NCBI RefSeq assembly: GCF_000711695.1
Contig: NW_013547019.1
Location: 124,001-188,000 of the forward strand
Length of the DNA stretch: 64,000 nucleotides
Reading direction: 5' to 3'
DNA from: Tilletiaria anomala UBC 951
Taxonomy: Eukaryota > Basidiomycota > Exobasidiomycetes > Georgefischeriales > Tilletiariaceae
In this document: one piece after another, positions 1 to 12,875 of the stretch
Position numbering within the stretch: position 1 is the first letter of the stretch
Layout: every line of letters begins with the position of its first letter
The notes under the pieces: model-generated
The model's database searches: none
Seen by the model: the letters and a program-made list of their open reading frames with translations, nothing else
What the model was told of the DNA's origin: nothing
Program-made: the position numbers and the translations under genes

Positions 1-3000
1 TCGGTCAGACAGGAGAATAGAGGTAGCAGATGGACACGTTCCGATTGCATGATGTTGCTGCTGAGATGACTGACAGAGACATAGCTTTCAATCGCTCCAG
101 GAGGAGATCGAAGGTCGAGGAGGCGTGAAAGCAGATAGTTGAGCTCCTCACTTCGGATTCGAGGAAGTGGCGAGGTTCCGTGGAGCAAAGAATCAGCTGC
201 GTAAGTTTGCAGTGTGGACTTGCAGCGGTCGAGCAGAAGAGGGAGCAGACGACTGCTGACTCGCTCACGTTGCGCGTCCACTGCGGTGTCGGAACGGTCA
301 GCACGGTCCTCCTTCACGAGCATAGCGGAGCATCCAGACCAGACTCACATTTGGAGCCTCGAGAGCATGCCAAGAAGAGCAAATCCAGAGTCCAGTACGC
401 TGTCAGCTCGCGCGGTGTCGGTTTAATTGGAACCGTAAGCCCAGCTGGCCTTTTCCATGTCCCAAGCTGCTTCGCTTTATGTCCTGAGGTCCCGCCATCA
501 CCGTCTGAGCGCAACCGACCGCCGGCTTCGTCCAGACCCAGGTGGTCACGGACGAAGAGCTCACTGGCCGTCACCAGCGCTTGTGCAAGTCGATCGATGA
601 TCGCATCGGGCGTTCTCTCCGTGCCTATGGCGTTGAGGACCGAGCGCTCGATGGTAGAGAGCAGGAGTAAATCAAACACCTGGTCCTCCTGCAGTTGGAC
701 GTAGTTCTGCGATGTGTCAGAAATAACCCGAGGTGATAGAGCAGCCTCCAAGAGCGCAACGATGTGCACCCAGCAGTCTGTGAAACCTTCCTGCGGAAGG
801 CTTTGGTTAGTATTTAGGCGTACGATCGCTAGACTCAAAATGCGACATGCGACCACAGTGACAATCTTCCACAGGGGTGGAAGTGTCCCATTGGAGCTCG
901 AAGATGGGCAACCGTATCGAAGCTGCATCGGAATAGCAAGCGCCTAACAATGCATAACGGGTCAGCTGGGTTGTAAGAAACCATGGATACACTCCTCGAC
1001 TCACAGCCAGCATTGCAGAAAGCGCACCGTCAGTGTACACTTCCACTTCTTGATGCCACTGCTCGTAGAGCCGCTGCATGTCCTGCAACGATGTCTTGCA
1101 AAGCGCGACAAACGTAAAGTTTGTTTCGTCATCATTGACAACTGCCAACGTGCTCAATTGCGCCAGTTCGGTCAAAACGAGCGCTCGCGAGCCCAGTACA
1201 GGTGTGATGGAGAGCATCAATTCACGTACAGCGGCTTGCAATGGCGTCAAAGCATCGACGTCTCGCGGCGCGTCTACAGCCGATGGGAATGTGAGAAGCG
1301 CTTTGAGACCATCAAATAGAGTACGAAGGCGCCCGACGTCGAATTCGTGAGCTGTACGCTTGTAGATGGCCGATGCAACGTTCACATTGCCGACCATGTT
1401 CTTCTGGGACAGATATGGCATGTTATCCACGCACCGTGCATCTGAGGTCAGGCCGACCCAATGCCTCCACGCAACGCCATGTGCTGCATGGTGTCTTGCT
1501 TCCGCTTGGTCGTTTTCGTAGGCCACCTCGGCATTCAATACGGTCACTTTGGCTTCAATTGCCGCTTGGGAAAGGTTGGTCGGTCCAGCGCGGAACGTCT
1601 CATCCAGCAGTTGCATCAGCTGTGCCCATATGCCGCCAAAGTCTGGGCATGAGATAATTTTCGTTGGGAGATATTCAGCAAAGACTTTGCCGAGACGTGC
1701 AATTGAGAGCGACCTCGAAACGACCCTTTGCTTCCATTCGCTCTGGGCCTCTCCCAGGATCTCTTTCCACTTGTCGTCCGCTTGATCAGCAGTGCCGGCA
1801 CGCTCTGCTGCTTCCTGGCCTTCCGCGAGAGCTTTCTGCAAAGGATATAAGTTCTTGAGTAAGGTGCTTTGCCAAAGCGTCGAGTCAAAAGACGAGCCGT
1901 ATTGCTCGAGTACACGGAAGAGGGCACTGATAGCGGCATTGCGGATGTCTGAGCGGGCGTCCAAGCACATGTCCGCAGTGCGCTGGAGCAAATGCATCCA
2001 GAGTTCGGTAGCTGAGTGGGCCTGCTCTTGCGAGCGGCGCATGACGTCAGCTGTGACGCCCCAAAGCCCCCCAACGGCGGTGAGGGAGACATTGACGTCC
2101 TCCGACTGCAGGGCGAAATCGGAAAAGTTGTCGATGCACGCCCTGAGCTGATCTTCAGAGAGGCACGTGAGCAGGTCGGAAGCGACAAGTTGAACAACGG
2201 CGAACGCAATCTTGATGAGCGGCACCGCACTACGTGGCGCTGTGCCGAGAGCCCCTTTTTTCACTTGCGCCTGGTCGCAAGCGGCTTTGCAGCACGCGAA
2301 GATCGAGTCCCAGCCATGCTGTAGAACGTGGCCGTAATTTTCAAGAACCTTCAGCATCGTTTCCATGGCCAGACGCCGGATCTCAAGGTCAAAGACGGAA
2401 GATCGGCGATGGTGCAGGATGGCTTGGCGCTCGATCGCTTCGAACACCTGCTGTTGGATGCGCATGCGCGCTTCTGCGTGCTGCTGCTTTGCGCACGCTG
2501 CCATGGCGTCGAGAGTGATACTATTGAGCGAGGCGGCCGCCTGCATGCGCACGTTCGGCTGCGCCTCTTCGTACTCCAGCACGGCAAAGATGTGCTGTAC
2601 GACTACACTCCAGCCAGCTCCTTGGGCGCCAATCGTCAGCCGCTCCGCATTGAGGGCCCAGGCGATGGCGATGTGCGTCAAAATGATACTGTTGCCCTTG
2701 GGATCCAGCAGGGCCGTCTTGCTCTGCGCCAGACGCAACGACGCATCTCGCGGTGCTTTTGATGCCTTGTCCTGCGGCGGCAGTCCGGCCACCTGCGCGC
2801 TAAGCTGGCAGGCACAGGCGAGGAACTGCGTCAAGGACGCCTGGTCGAGCGCAGCGGTATTCTGTACAATGTGCGAGATGTCGGCGAGCAGCTCATCAGG
2901 CGTCAGATCGACGAGTACCAGCGGAATTCCCGACTGCTGCTCGACGGGCGCAACGGCGAACGGCGACGCAGGCGGAGCAGGAGGAGGGGCCGCGGGGCGG

Positions 3001-5456
3001 AAGCCTGAGGCGGAGGATAACGATCTGCGCATCTTGTGCAGAACGTATTCAGCCTGGACGAGCGCGTTGAGCGCTGGATACCAGAACTCGTCGAGACTCC
3101 CGCTGAGATAATAGATGCAGTGGATCAGCGCTTTGAGGCTGGCCATGATCCGACGGGACAGGCCGACGCATGTAGCGCCGTTCGTTGAACCGGCCAATGT
3201 CTCTGCGCCGGGCATGGATAAAGAGGGCGGTGGGCCTGCGCCACTACCGGCAGCAGCGGCGGCGGCGGTGGTGGCGGACGTGGACGACCGACGCTGATCG
3301 AGCGCAGCCGCGACGATGCCGGCGGGCACAGCAAACTTGATGAGTGCATGGAGGAGCGCATCGCGTGGCTCGACAAGCGCAAAGACGCCAGCGACATTGG
3401 TCACGTTGCGCCACGCGGCGAGCGCCTCGGCGAAGACAGCGTCATCACACTTGGTGGAGAGGACAAACTCGAACGAGGCGAGCATCGCGGGCCAGATGGT
3501 CTGCACCACGCGCTTCGTCGCACGAATCGCCGCTTTGCTATGCCCATTGCTGTTGTCACTGTGCACCGCATCTGAAAAGGGAGAGGGCGACGACGGTGTA
3601 GACGATGGCATAGCGTCAATATCGAGCACGGGCGGGGCCCTGCTCGCCGTTTTGGGGCGCGAATTGACAAAGGCCGAGTATGCAGGCAGCACTTGGTTCG
3701 TCACACAGGTTGCAACGTTGATAAGAGCATAAAGCGCCAGGACGTAAGTGTACGCCGGCGCGGCAGATGGCGCATCAGCTTTGTCGAGCTGGTCGATCAC
3801 TTGCACGTTGGGAATCGTGCCGATGGAGAGGGAGCTGGAACTCGAGCCGGATCCGGAGCCAGAGCCAAGAACGCCAGAGACGGCGCCAGCTGCAGCCTCG
3901 TAGAACGCTGCTGCACCCCCGGCTGCTGCTTTCTCCGAGCTGCGGCCCGCTGCGGTGGGCTCTACGGGTGCGGTGCCAAGCTGCTCCCGTACTATTCGCC
4001 GATCAATCAGCGACGAGTCCTCCGTGACGACGCGACGCAGCTCCTCAACCATCTTCGCGACGAGCCCGGCCGGCGGGCCGTCTATGCGGTCTCCGCCGCC
4101 GCCATCTTCCCCGCACTGCCCACTGCGCCGAATGTCGTCGCCATGCGCGTTGGGATCGTCGTATCGCGCCCAGAGGTGACGCAGCAGTTCGGCATCCGTC
4201 GTGAGGCTGCGTATGATTTCCAGTCCCAAGATTCGCTGCCAAGGAAGCGCTGCTGGCGCGCCGCTGCTGCTGCTGGTGCTATTGCTGCCGCCGGCCTCTG
4301 CAGTGCCGCCACTGGAGGAGCGGGGTAAGAGCCGAAGGAGGATGCTCATGAGCACTTCGGCCTCTACGTCCAGCTCAGGCGTGAACTTTTGCAGGAGCAG
4401 AAAGAGGAGGCGCATGAGTCGCACCTGTATGCTGAACGCGAGCCCACCCGCGGCGTGCTCGACGCCGTAGCTGCTGCTAAGCGCAGTGATGAGCAAAGGA
4501 CAGGTCATCTGCTTGAGCACCATCTGTAGTTCCGGGTGATGGGCTGACTGCGGCCGATGGGTGGCGGGGGCTGATGATCGGAACAGCGGTGCGTGGTTCA
4601 CAAAGACGGACTCGAGGAGCTCGAGGGAGAAGGTGATGCGTGGTGAGTGTGGGAGCGCGAGAAAGGTGGCCTTGTGCGGCTCGCCGGTGGCGAGGTGGTG
4701 CAGGTTGGAGAAGACGAGATATGCGTCCTTGGAGCAAGGGAATAGCGTCACGGGCTCTGTGTACCCGGGAAGCGGGAGCGTCATGGCGGAGAGCGGCGCG
4801 CTGGCCGCTGCATCTTCGCCGCCGCCTGCGATGGCGTCCAGGGTGCGGTCCTCGTCGACGACCTTGTCGCAGATAGTCATGACAGCCGAACGCAGCGTCG
4901 CAGCTGCTGTTGAGCTGACGACAGCGACCTTGGCGCTCTCCTGGTAGGCGAAACAGAGACGCAGCAGGTCAGCGAGCTGCTCGTCGTGAATTTGCGGGTA
5001 GGTCGACAGCAGCGCGGCGACGGTCTGGAGCAGCTTGAGTTGCACGTCGACGTCGCTTGCGCGCTGCGAGAGCGGAGTAAGGAGGTTGATGATAATGGGT
5101 AGCGAGGGCTGCAAGGAGGGGAAAAAGGGGGAAGCACCGGTCAGCGGGGAGATCTGCAGGTGCAAGATTGCGTCCGCACGCACCTCTGGCACTGCATTCA
5201 TCGAGATGACCCTCTGGAGAAGTGCAACGCCGAGGGGGAGTGCCTTGGGCATCTTTGTCTCGCACGCGAGCAGGATGGGCCGGAGCAGGATGTTGTCCAC
5301 AGCGGGGCCAGGATCGTTGGCGGCGAGGGTGAGCGCATGGTCCGAATCACGCTTGAGGACGGTGAGCGCGGCGTCGCAGGCCGCGCGGACGTCTGGGTGC
5401 TTGCGCTTCGTCTCGGACGCCAGAGCGGCAAGGTCGGAGACGAGGATGCGCGACAT
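1..5456 (-). CDS. MON2: MON2-like Golgi/endosome scaffold protein (partial at left edge)
   Basis: Large HEAT-like protein related to Sec7-family Arf GEFs but without a Sec7 catalytic domain. Yeast Mon2 works with Dop1 and the flippase Neo1 at Golgi and endosomes. The ATG is at 5456. The N-terminus (MSRILVSDLAALASE, then ILLRPILLACETKMPKAL) is the DCB-type start of MON2. The rest is helical, with Ser/Ala-rich low-complexity loops around residues 380-600. I read exons 5456-873, 790-349 and 280 to the edge. The introns are 872-791 (82 bp, TACTAAC branch site, CCGCAG acceptor) and 348-281 (68 bp, GTGAGT donor). The last exon stays open to base 1 (LLPLLLDRCKSTLQTY), so the C-terminus lies outside the window. 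The family call is firm; the first intron's GTGGAA donor is the weakest junction. Confidence 0.88.
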
Positions 5457-6124
5457 GGTGTTCCAACACTGGTGCGACCGGCAGCGTTGTGCTGGGTGTT
5501 GCCTGGGCCGCTCGCACTTTCAGTTGCTTGCGTGCACGAGGTGAGCCGAGAACTCCAAGCGACTGAGTATGCAGAATGCAGCGTGCAGTGTGCCGTGCCG
5601 TGTACCTGAGGCGATGGTGATGGTGACGGGCGACTTGCTTGCGGACGGACTACCCGAGAGCGAGGACAGTAGTAGGGTTGCTGCCCATCACCGAACCAAC
5701 CCTACTTATCCATGGATGACCAGCCGGTGTGAAAGCCGTCCCAGCCGGTGGATGGGTTCGGATTCGCTCCACCTCCATTCCCTTGGTGTACAACTGGGAG
5801 AGCGGATCCGAGTATTCATAGCAGCAGAGTAGCGGCTGCTGACAGACACCTCTAGAGTCTAACCCGCGTTGGGCTGGGCTGGGCTGCGAGTGTGCATGGT
5901 AGTGTGTGCAGCTTGCTGGTATGCGAGCGACCAAATCTTGGACATTCATCAGACCCGAGCACACATCTCGCTAATCAGAGGCCCACAGGGAGCCGTCGTC
6001 CCATGCAGTGAGTGTGTGCTTGATCCGCCAGCAGCACTCGGTCGCCGCACTTTGTCCTCATCTTCATGGTCATTGGCAGTTGGACGTCGAGAATAACACA
6101 GTGCTGGAGCCACGCAAAGGAAGG
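5457..6124. other. Divergent intergenic region, MON2 / DysF peroxin
   Basis: These 668 bp lie between two divergent start codons and must hold both promoters. I see no convincing coding region, RNA gene or repeat. A GTG-initiated extension of the peroxin frame back to 6008 exists but has no ATG, so it is probably leader sequence. Confidence 0.5.
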
Positions 6125-8597
6125 ATGGCCTCCGCAACGCAAACCGCTGGCGACAGCGAGCAGCTCGCTGCTGCACACGGCAAAGACGACTCTGCGAGCA
6201 CCGCCCGGCGGCTCTCGTCGCAGACCTTACCGCAGACCGCACCTCCGGCCCTCGGCGCAACGCTGCATCGCCTCCCCAACAACCCCGCATTCGGTAGCGC
6301 CGCCTCTCTCTCCTCCTTCTCCTACCCTGTCAGCGCCGGCAGGGAACACGGCGAAAAGGCCGACCTGAAGCGCCCGCTGACCGACATTGAGATCCTTTCG
6401 TCCGTCCCGCCGCAGGTGCTGCATCTGTTGGCACTGCTCGCACCGGTCATTCACGCGCTCACCGTGCTCATCCGCCTCGGCAGCTGGACCGCCGGTCCGC
6501 ACACGTCCTCCGCCAGTATCCTCTTACTCATTGCCTGGTGGGCCGTGTGCACGTACGCCTACCCCGTCCTCCGCTACGCTCCCCAGGCGCTCCCGCTCGC
6601 AGCGATCGCGTGGTACTACCTCCGCCTGCATGTTGCGCCGTTGCGGCGTCGTGCGAACAAGGCCGGGAGCGAGCGCGGACAGGCAAGCATCAACGGTGTC
6701 GTCGGCGGCGACTCGGTCAGCTTCGCCTCCGCCACCCACGGAAGCCGCGAGCTCCGCGTGCACAACGCCGGTACGATCAGCGAGACGATCCGGCAGGTGG
6801 AAGAGCTGGCAGACTTCTTTGGGAGCGCATTCAACCTGCTCCTGCGTCCGATCAAGTCGCTGCTCGACTGGTCCGACCCGTCAGCCACGCTGGCGACCAT
6901 TTCGTTCCTGCTCGTGACGTACCCGTTTTACCTGCTCTGCTTCCTGCCGTGGGAGCAGCTTGGCCTGCCGCGCGCCCGTATCCTCGTCCTCCCCGGCAGC
7001 AGCATCTGGAGCCTGCTCGGCGCCGCGGTGGCGCGTGGGTGGTGCCTCGGCCGCATGCTGCTGCTGAACACCGAGTTGCTCGCGCGCGGTCTGCTCAGCC
7101 AGGACTCCACGGGTGCTGCGCTGCTCGCGCGCGCCGACGCCGCCGCGCTCCACGCACAGCAGCACTGGCATGCGCTCGCCACGCATCCGCTCTCGCAGCG
7201 CCTCGCCGAGCTGCTCCACATCGCCAGCTTGCACTCGCTCCGCATCGCGCAGTATGTCGCCGTTCGTTTCAGCAGCGGTTCCGCGTCATCGTCCGCGGCA
7301 CGCGCAGCATTCATCATCCCGCTCGCGCCGCCATACCCCTTCTTCTCGCTCACCATCTCCTCTGCCTTCTTCTGGCTCGGCACGCTCCTCCTCACCTGGT
7401 CTTCTCCCTGTGCCGCACTGCTGCGCCACGCGCTCTGGCGCTCCGCGCTCGTCCGCTTCCTTGCGCGCCGCGCGCTGCACGCGCTGACATTCGGCCACTG
7501 GGCGTACACTGATGAGCACGGCCGCGACCGGATGCGCTTCTACCACTTGCACGACATTCTCTTCGGCGCGGCGAGCGCGCGCACGCACGTCGCAACAGCA
7601 GCTGCCGCTGTTGTTGGCTCTGGCCCCGGTGGTGCGGCGGCGGCTGGAGAAGGCGGCCTGGAGCTCGACCCATTCCAGATTTCCACCAGTCCGCTGCCGA
7701 CACCGCAGTTGCGCACCGCCGAGTTGGCGACGACAGATGCGGTGGCAATGGCGGGAACGGCGGCGGCCGGTACCAACGGTGCGGAGAAGAAGATCGAGCG
7801 GCACGAGGATGTCGTATATCAGTTCTCCATCTTTGAGAATCAGAGATGGTGGGTCGGTCTCGACTGGACGGCTGCGCTCTTACCACAGGAGCGACCGAGC
7901 TGGTGAGTCGGCCGGGCATGGGCCTTTCATGGTTCCCCGATGGTCACTCTTTCTGACGCTCCTCGCTTCACCTCTTTCCATTTCCGCCTTTGCGCCTGCG
8001 CACAACAGGGCAGACGAGCAGAACAACCCCGTCTCACCTCCTCCATCCTTCTCTTTACCGCCTGCGAAACTAACGCTGACGCCGACGCCGACAACGGCGA
8101 ATCCGCGCGCGCACACACGGCGCCTCGTCAAGTGGCAGTGGATCGACCCAGAGTGGACCGTCGCTGGCGCAGGGTTCATCACCGCTGCCGAGGGTATCGC
8201 GTCTCCCAACAGTGCCTCGCTGTCCGCCAGCCTCACGTCCAACTGGAGCGAGAGTCTCCGCGGGCGCTTTGGCAGGTCTGGCGGCGCCGGCCCCGCAGGC
8301 AGCCCGCCCACATCCCCGACCAAGGCGGCCAACGCTGGCAGCAGCGCCCAGACGCTCGATGCGCTGTCCACCTTCACCGGCAGCGCGGGTGAAGACGGTA
8401 GCGGTGCGGATACGCTGAACGTCGATCCTGATGGATGGCAGTACGGTGACAATGCATGGGACAAGATGAGCAAGAAGGCTGGACTTGGCAGATACACGCG
8501 TCGCAGGAGGTGGGTGCGTAGGGCCGCGCTCGTCGAGGTCGTCGAGAGGGGCTACACGCCCAAGGATGAGGAAGGGGCGACAGCGGCGAAAAAGTAG
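6125..8597 (+). CDS. Peroxisomal membrane protein, Pex24/Pex30-type with DysF domain
   Basis: Integral membrane peroxin of the family that includes yeast Pex28-Pex32 and Yarrowia Pex24, which controls peroxisome number and size at ER-peroxisome contacts. The ATG at 6125 (MASATQTAGDSEQL) is the first in frame and has a purine at -3. Exons are 6125-7902 and 8009-8597; the 106 bp intron (GTGAGT...CAACAG) splits a Trp codon. The N-terminal half has several hydrophobic segments (VLHLLALLAPVIHALTVLI, ASILLLIAWWAVCTYAYPVL, ATISFLLVTYPFYLLCFLPW). The C-terminal half carries both DysF parts: YQFSIFENQRWWVGLDWTAA ending in PQERPSW, then KWQWIDPEWTV and DPDGWQYGDNAWDKM followed by RRRRWVRRA. The DysF tryptophans are all present. 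Which paralogue it is cannot be told from sequence alone. Confidence 0.85.
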
Positions 8598-8708
8598 CAG
8601 AACACCATAGGAGAATCATGATAGCAAATTACAATGGCACAGTCTTCGCGTTCATGGACGCTTCGTCGACGGCTTCGCCGATGCCGAACAGATTCAAGGC
8701 ACATCGCA

Positions 8709-11700
8709 TCACCGCTTGCTCTTTCCCTTTCCCTGCAAAATAAATGGTTCAGCGACAAACTCGAAAAAAGCCACGCCAAAGCAGCTGTGCTTACCTTTCG
8801 CTTGTCATTCTTACGCCGAGAACTCGCTCCTCTTCCCGCAGTAAATGTAGAACCTGTCGGTGCAGACGAGTCCAGCGTCCCTTGCGATGAGTGGCCAGGG
8901 TGATCGCCAACGGATCCGCTGTTGCTGGCGTCTTGCACCGAGTGCGGTTGGCCTTTGATTAGGCTGCTGATTCGCTTCCTGAAGGAGCGCGTAGATATGC
9001 TTGATTGGATGTCCACGCTCGTGTTGCCTCTCTCCAGATCCACCTCGGCGCCAGAAGGCGCTGGCTGGCCATCGACGAACTGGCTGTTTGGGTGCTTCTT
9101 TCCCGCAGCTTCTTCTAAAGTCCGTGGGAAGGCGACAGAATCGGCTGAAGAACCTTTTGACTGACCAACAGGCGCTGGTGCTGGAGATGTTACTGCCTTG
9201 ATGGTGTCTTCCTTCAAATCTTCGCTACGTCTTCCCCTGCTTACGGGACCGTCATTTCTTGCGGAAGTCCCCTTCGGAGCGGGAAAATCGTTTGACACGT
9301 CATTTACTTGTGCAGGGGGCACCGTACCGCTAGCCAAGTCCATCGGCGGGGACAGTGATTTTAAGACTTTGGACCGGCTCGATGCTGCTTGGGCTTCCTG
9401 CACGGCGGCTGCCGCGAAGGGCGACTTCGGAGACGTCGGGTTACTTGTCAACGGTTCAAGCTCTGCCTCTGCCTTGACTTGGGCAGCGGCAGCCGCCGCT
9501 GCCTCTGCTTCTTTCTGAGTCTGCACTTGCTTCAACCAAAGCTGCCGATACGTGCCTTCTTCTTTGACGATGAGCTCCTCGTGCGTTCCACTTTCCACGA
9601 GGCGGCCGTTCGAGATGACATTGATGACATCCGAGTTGATGATGGTAGAGAGTCGGTGCGCGATCGTCAAGCTCGTGCGGCCTTGCAAGAGAGTTTTCAA
9701 CGCTTCTTGTAGCGACCGTTCTGTTGCTGAGTCTAGAGAAGAAGATGCCTCGTCGAGCAGGAGTAGCGGTCTGGCAGTAGGAAACATGCGCGAAGGCAAT
9801 TAACACCTGAATTGTTATTCAAATCATTAGCAACTCGATTCACTGAAACTCACGATCCTCTCAAAAATGCGCGTGCGATTGCCATGCGCTGCCGTTCACC
9901 ACCACTCAAGCGAACACCACGCTCCCCGACAACGGTGTTCATCCCATCTGGAAAGCTTTGAATCTTATCCCAGATCTGGGCAGCCTTTGCAGCTTGCTCG
10001 AGCTCTTCATCTGTGGCATCGACACGGCCATAAAGGATGTTGGTGCGAATGCTCGAGTTGAACAACGATGAATCTTGTGGAACGATGCCGATCGCCTTGC
10101 GCAGGCTCTTCTGCGTGACCTTGGAAATATCCTGACCGTCAATGTAGATCGTGCCGCTTTGAGGGGCGTAGAAGCGCAACAGCAAGCGAAGGATGGTCGA
10201 CTTTCCCGCGCCCGATTCGCCGACGACGGCGCAGGCGGACTTGGCGTCAAGCATCATGTTCAGCCCCCGGAGTGCTTGGACCTTGCCAGACTCGTACGCA
10301 AAGTGCACATCTCGGAACTCGATGACACCCTCTGTGACGACGAGTTCCTTTGCATCAGGTTCGTCCTTGATTTCTGCCTGTTCATCCAGGAGACCCATCA
10401 GCTTGTCCGTGTCAATGAAGTTTTGTTGTACAACTCGGTACAGTGTGCCGAGCATGTTGAGAGGACTGTAGACTTGCTGCAGGTACGTGATAAATACGAC
10501 GAATTGAGAAGGCGTTGTCTGGCCGCGCACGACCGATGACGCCACCATCAAAGTTGTGATGAGGGTTCCCACGCAAATGATGGTGTTCTGCGTCAAGTTC
10601 AGGACATTGAGACTGGCTTGCACCTGGTATGCCGCTTTCTGGTACTCGATCAGAGAGTCGCGGTACCGACCCGCCTCGAACTCCTCATTTCCAAAGCACT
10701 TGACGCTTTCCCAGTTTAGCAAAACGTCAGTGTGAAGCGCACGGGAGACGGAGTCGAGATTGTTCATCCGCCTGCGTAAGTCCGTCCGCCATGCGGTGAG
10801 CTTGACAGAAACCCAAACGTAGGCGTACATGATGATGAATAACGTCAGGCCGATCCGCCACGAGAATGCACGTGTCAAGTAGGTGATTGCAACGAGCAGG
10901 TCAATGAAGATTGGCACGAGCTGGAAGAACCTGCAGGCGAGCAAATCAGCAAGTTGTCAGAACAAATTGTACAGACGGCGGGACCGGAACGCCTTTCGTG
11001 ACGCACAAATACTCGAAAAGATTGTTGATCGCGGCGCCACGATCAAGAATGCGGAGAACCTCTCCAGTTTTCCTCTTCGTATGAAACGCCATCTGAACGT
11101 TTAAGACGTGAGGATCAGAATTTATGCTGCCCTTCCTGCCGCCTCAAGACCTACTCACCGACAAATTAAGCAGGTGCTCGAAGGCCATCATGCTCATCAT
11201 TCTATCGCTGTACTGCATGACCGGGATCCATGCCTGAGATTGCACAAAGCGGAGGAATCCGGATCCTCCCTGGAATAGCTTGAGCAGGGTGAAAAGCCCA
11301 ATGTGCCACCATGGGGCCACACCCATGCCCAAATCCTCGACGATCGCGCCGAGTGTAAGCGGCACAAGCAAATTGACGAAGCGTGCGATGAGCAGCACGA
11401 CTGCACAAAGCAAGGCAAGAGCTTGTAGACGAGGCGATTTTGACGGCCAGAGGTAGGGGAAGAGCTTGGTGACGCGCTGAATGAAGACACGAAGCGTCGG
11501 GGGTGGCGGCGTCGCGGCGACAGAGAGCCCGAGATCAGTTTGGCCAGCAGTGCGACCGTCATTGGGTTTGCTGCTACCGTTCTTGGTGCTGTCAGCAGAC
11601 GAAGCCGACGAAGATGGACCTGCTGCGCCATAGTTCGTTGTGAGCGCTGCGGAGCGTGGGTTCAGCAGCGAGTTTCTCTCGGACGGATCAACATTCTGCT

Positions 11701-12481
11701 GTCCAGATTGCTGGGATGCAATCTCGGTAGCGCGGACAAACTTGACCTGGTCCCAGCAGAGCGCGATGAAGAGCGCCGGGTAGAGCAGGATGAAGCGGCT
11801 GACTATGATGCATAGCTGGACGATCGTCCAGGCGTTCGTGTCTGGCAGCATGCGTCCTCCTCCTTTGATGACAAAGTACAGCACGAACACCGCAATATCG
11901 ACTGCCATGCCAAACAGGATCGACCATGCTGCTTTCCCTCGACCATAAGAGCCTTTCATGCCACGGGAGCGCTCCTCCAGCAACAACGCCAGCGCGATAC
12001 CCGCCCATGCGAGCGTTCCGCCAACGGCTTGGAGGTGCGAGCCTCGCCACAGGAGCAAGTCCGGTGTCCAGACATGCTGGTGACCCGGGTCAGAGTAATT
12101 GGGGAGAACGGCCCTGAGAACGATGAGAACTCCTGATGATAGATAAGTTGTTGCCAGTCCAAGGAGCGCATATTGCGTCAAGAGTCGTCTCCGTGAGCGA
12201 ACAGGAACTATCACTGGCGTGGGTTGCGGCGTTTCATCTTGATCGGCAAGTGCTGAGCCAGCTTCGGGAGCCTCCTCGTCATTGAAGGTGAGCTGAGCGT
12301 ACCGATCACGGCGAAAGGCTGAGCCGAAGAATCTACGACTAGGGCCGAGAACGACCGATAGCAAGAGTACGAGTAGGAGCACGGCAGGCTGGAGGACGCG
12401 CAGCCAATAAAGTGCCTCTACCAGAGAAGAGTGCTCGCCCAGCTCGCCGACCAGCACTGTCGTCCGCGGCGCCTCGACCAT
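8709..12481 (-). CDS. HMT1: HMT1/ABCB6-type half-size ABC transporter with N-terminal TMD0
   Basis: Half ABC exporter (TMD0-TMD-NBD) like Schizosaccharomyces Hmt1, a vacuolar transporter of phytochelatin/glutathione conjugates, and animal ABCB6. I read exons 12481-11159, 11092-11013, 10930-9854, 9770-8795 and 8732-8709, with introns of 62-83 bp. All phases agree and give 1159 aa. The start is ATG 12481 (MVEAPRTTVLVGELGEH); the open frame above it has only a GTG. About 320 residues of extra N-terminal membrane domain precede the core (LFPYLWPSKSPRLQALALL). The NBD has Walker A GESGAGKST (near residue 710), signature LSGGERQRMAIARAF, Walker B PLLLLDEASSSLD and the H-loop in TIAHRLSTI. An unusual 300-residue Ser/Pro-rich tail ends in a short basic exon (GKGKSKR). 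ATM1 is excluded by the TMD0 and the lack of a presequence. Confidence 0.9.
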
Positions 12482-12875
12482 GGCCGAAAGAATAGGCTGG
12501 TACACAGTACTTTGCCCTAAGTGCTTACTGAACTTCTGCTTGTGAGAACCTCCAGTCACCACCTTATGAGCGCATGCGTCTGTACACTATGTCTGCCGGA
12601 AGTGCCTTTACAGTACTGCGTCCATGAATGGGATCAATTCGTGCAGCGTGATGCACCATCGGGAGCACACATGCTAACATGCGATATCAATGAGTGTGGC
12701 GACGCGATGGATGTTTTGGAGGACAACTCGGTGCCTCCGAAACTGGTTGCATCACAGACTCGCAGGCCACTCTCTCTTCGCTCGCACGTCTCGATCTCTC
12801 GTGCTCACCTTCAAGAGCGGGTATGTCCATACGAGCCTCTACATTGTGTTTGAGCAAACGAATTTGAGTTGCAGA
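12482..12875. other. Divergent intergenic region, HMT1 / ATP12
   Basis: These 394 bp separate two divergent start codons. An ATG at 12690 is in frame with ATP12 and would add 62 residues. I treat it as leader because the 12876 start gives a typical mitochondrial presequence. Nothing else is seen. Confidence 0.5.

Noticed and set aside
2365-3111. Long plus-strand frame inside MON2 (and similar frames opposite the DysF peroxin)
   Set aside because: GC-rich third positions create long shadow frames; composition is Arg/Ser/Ala-biased with no domain, while the opposite strand is a conserved gene.
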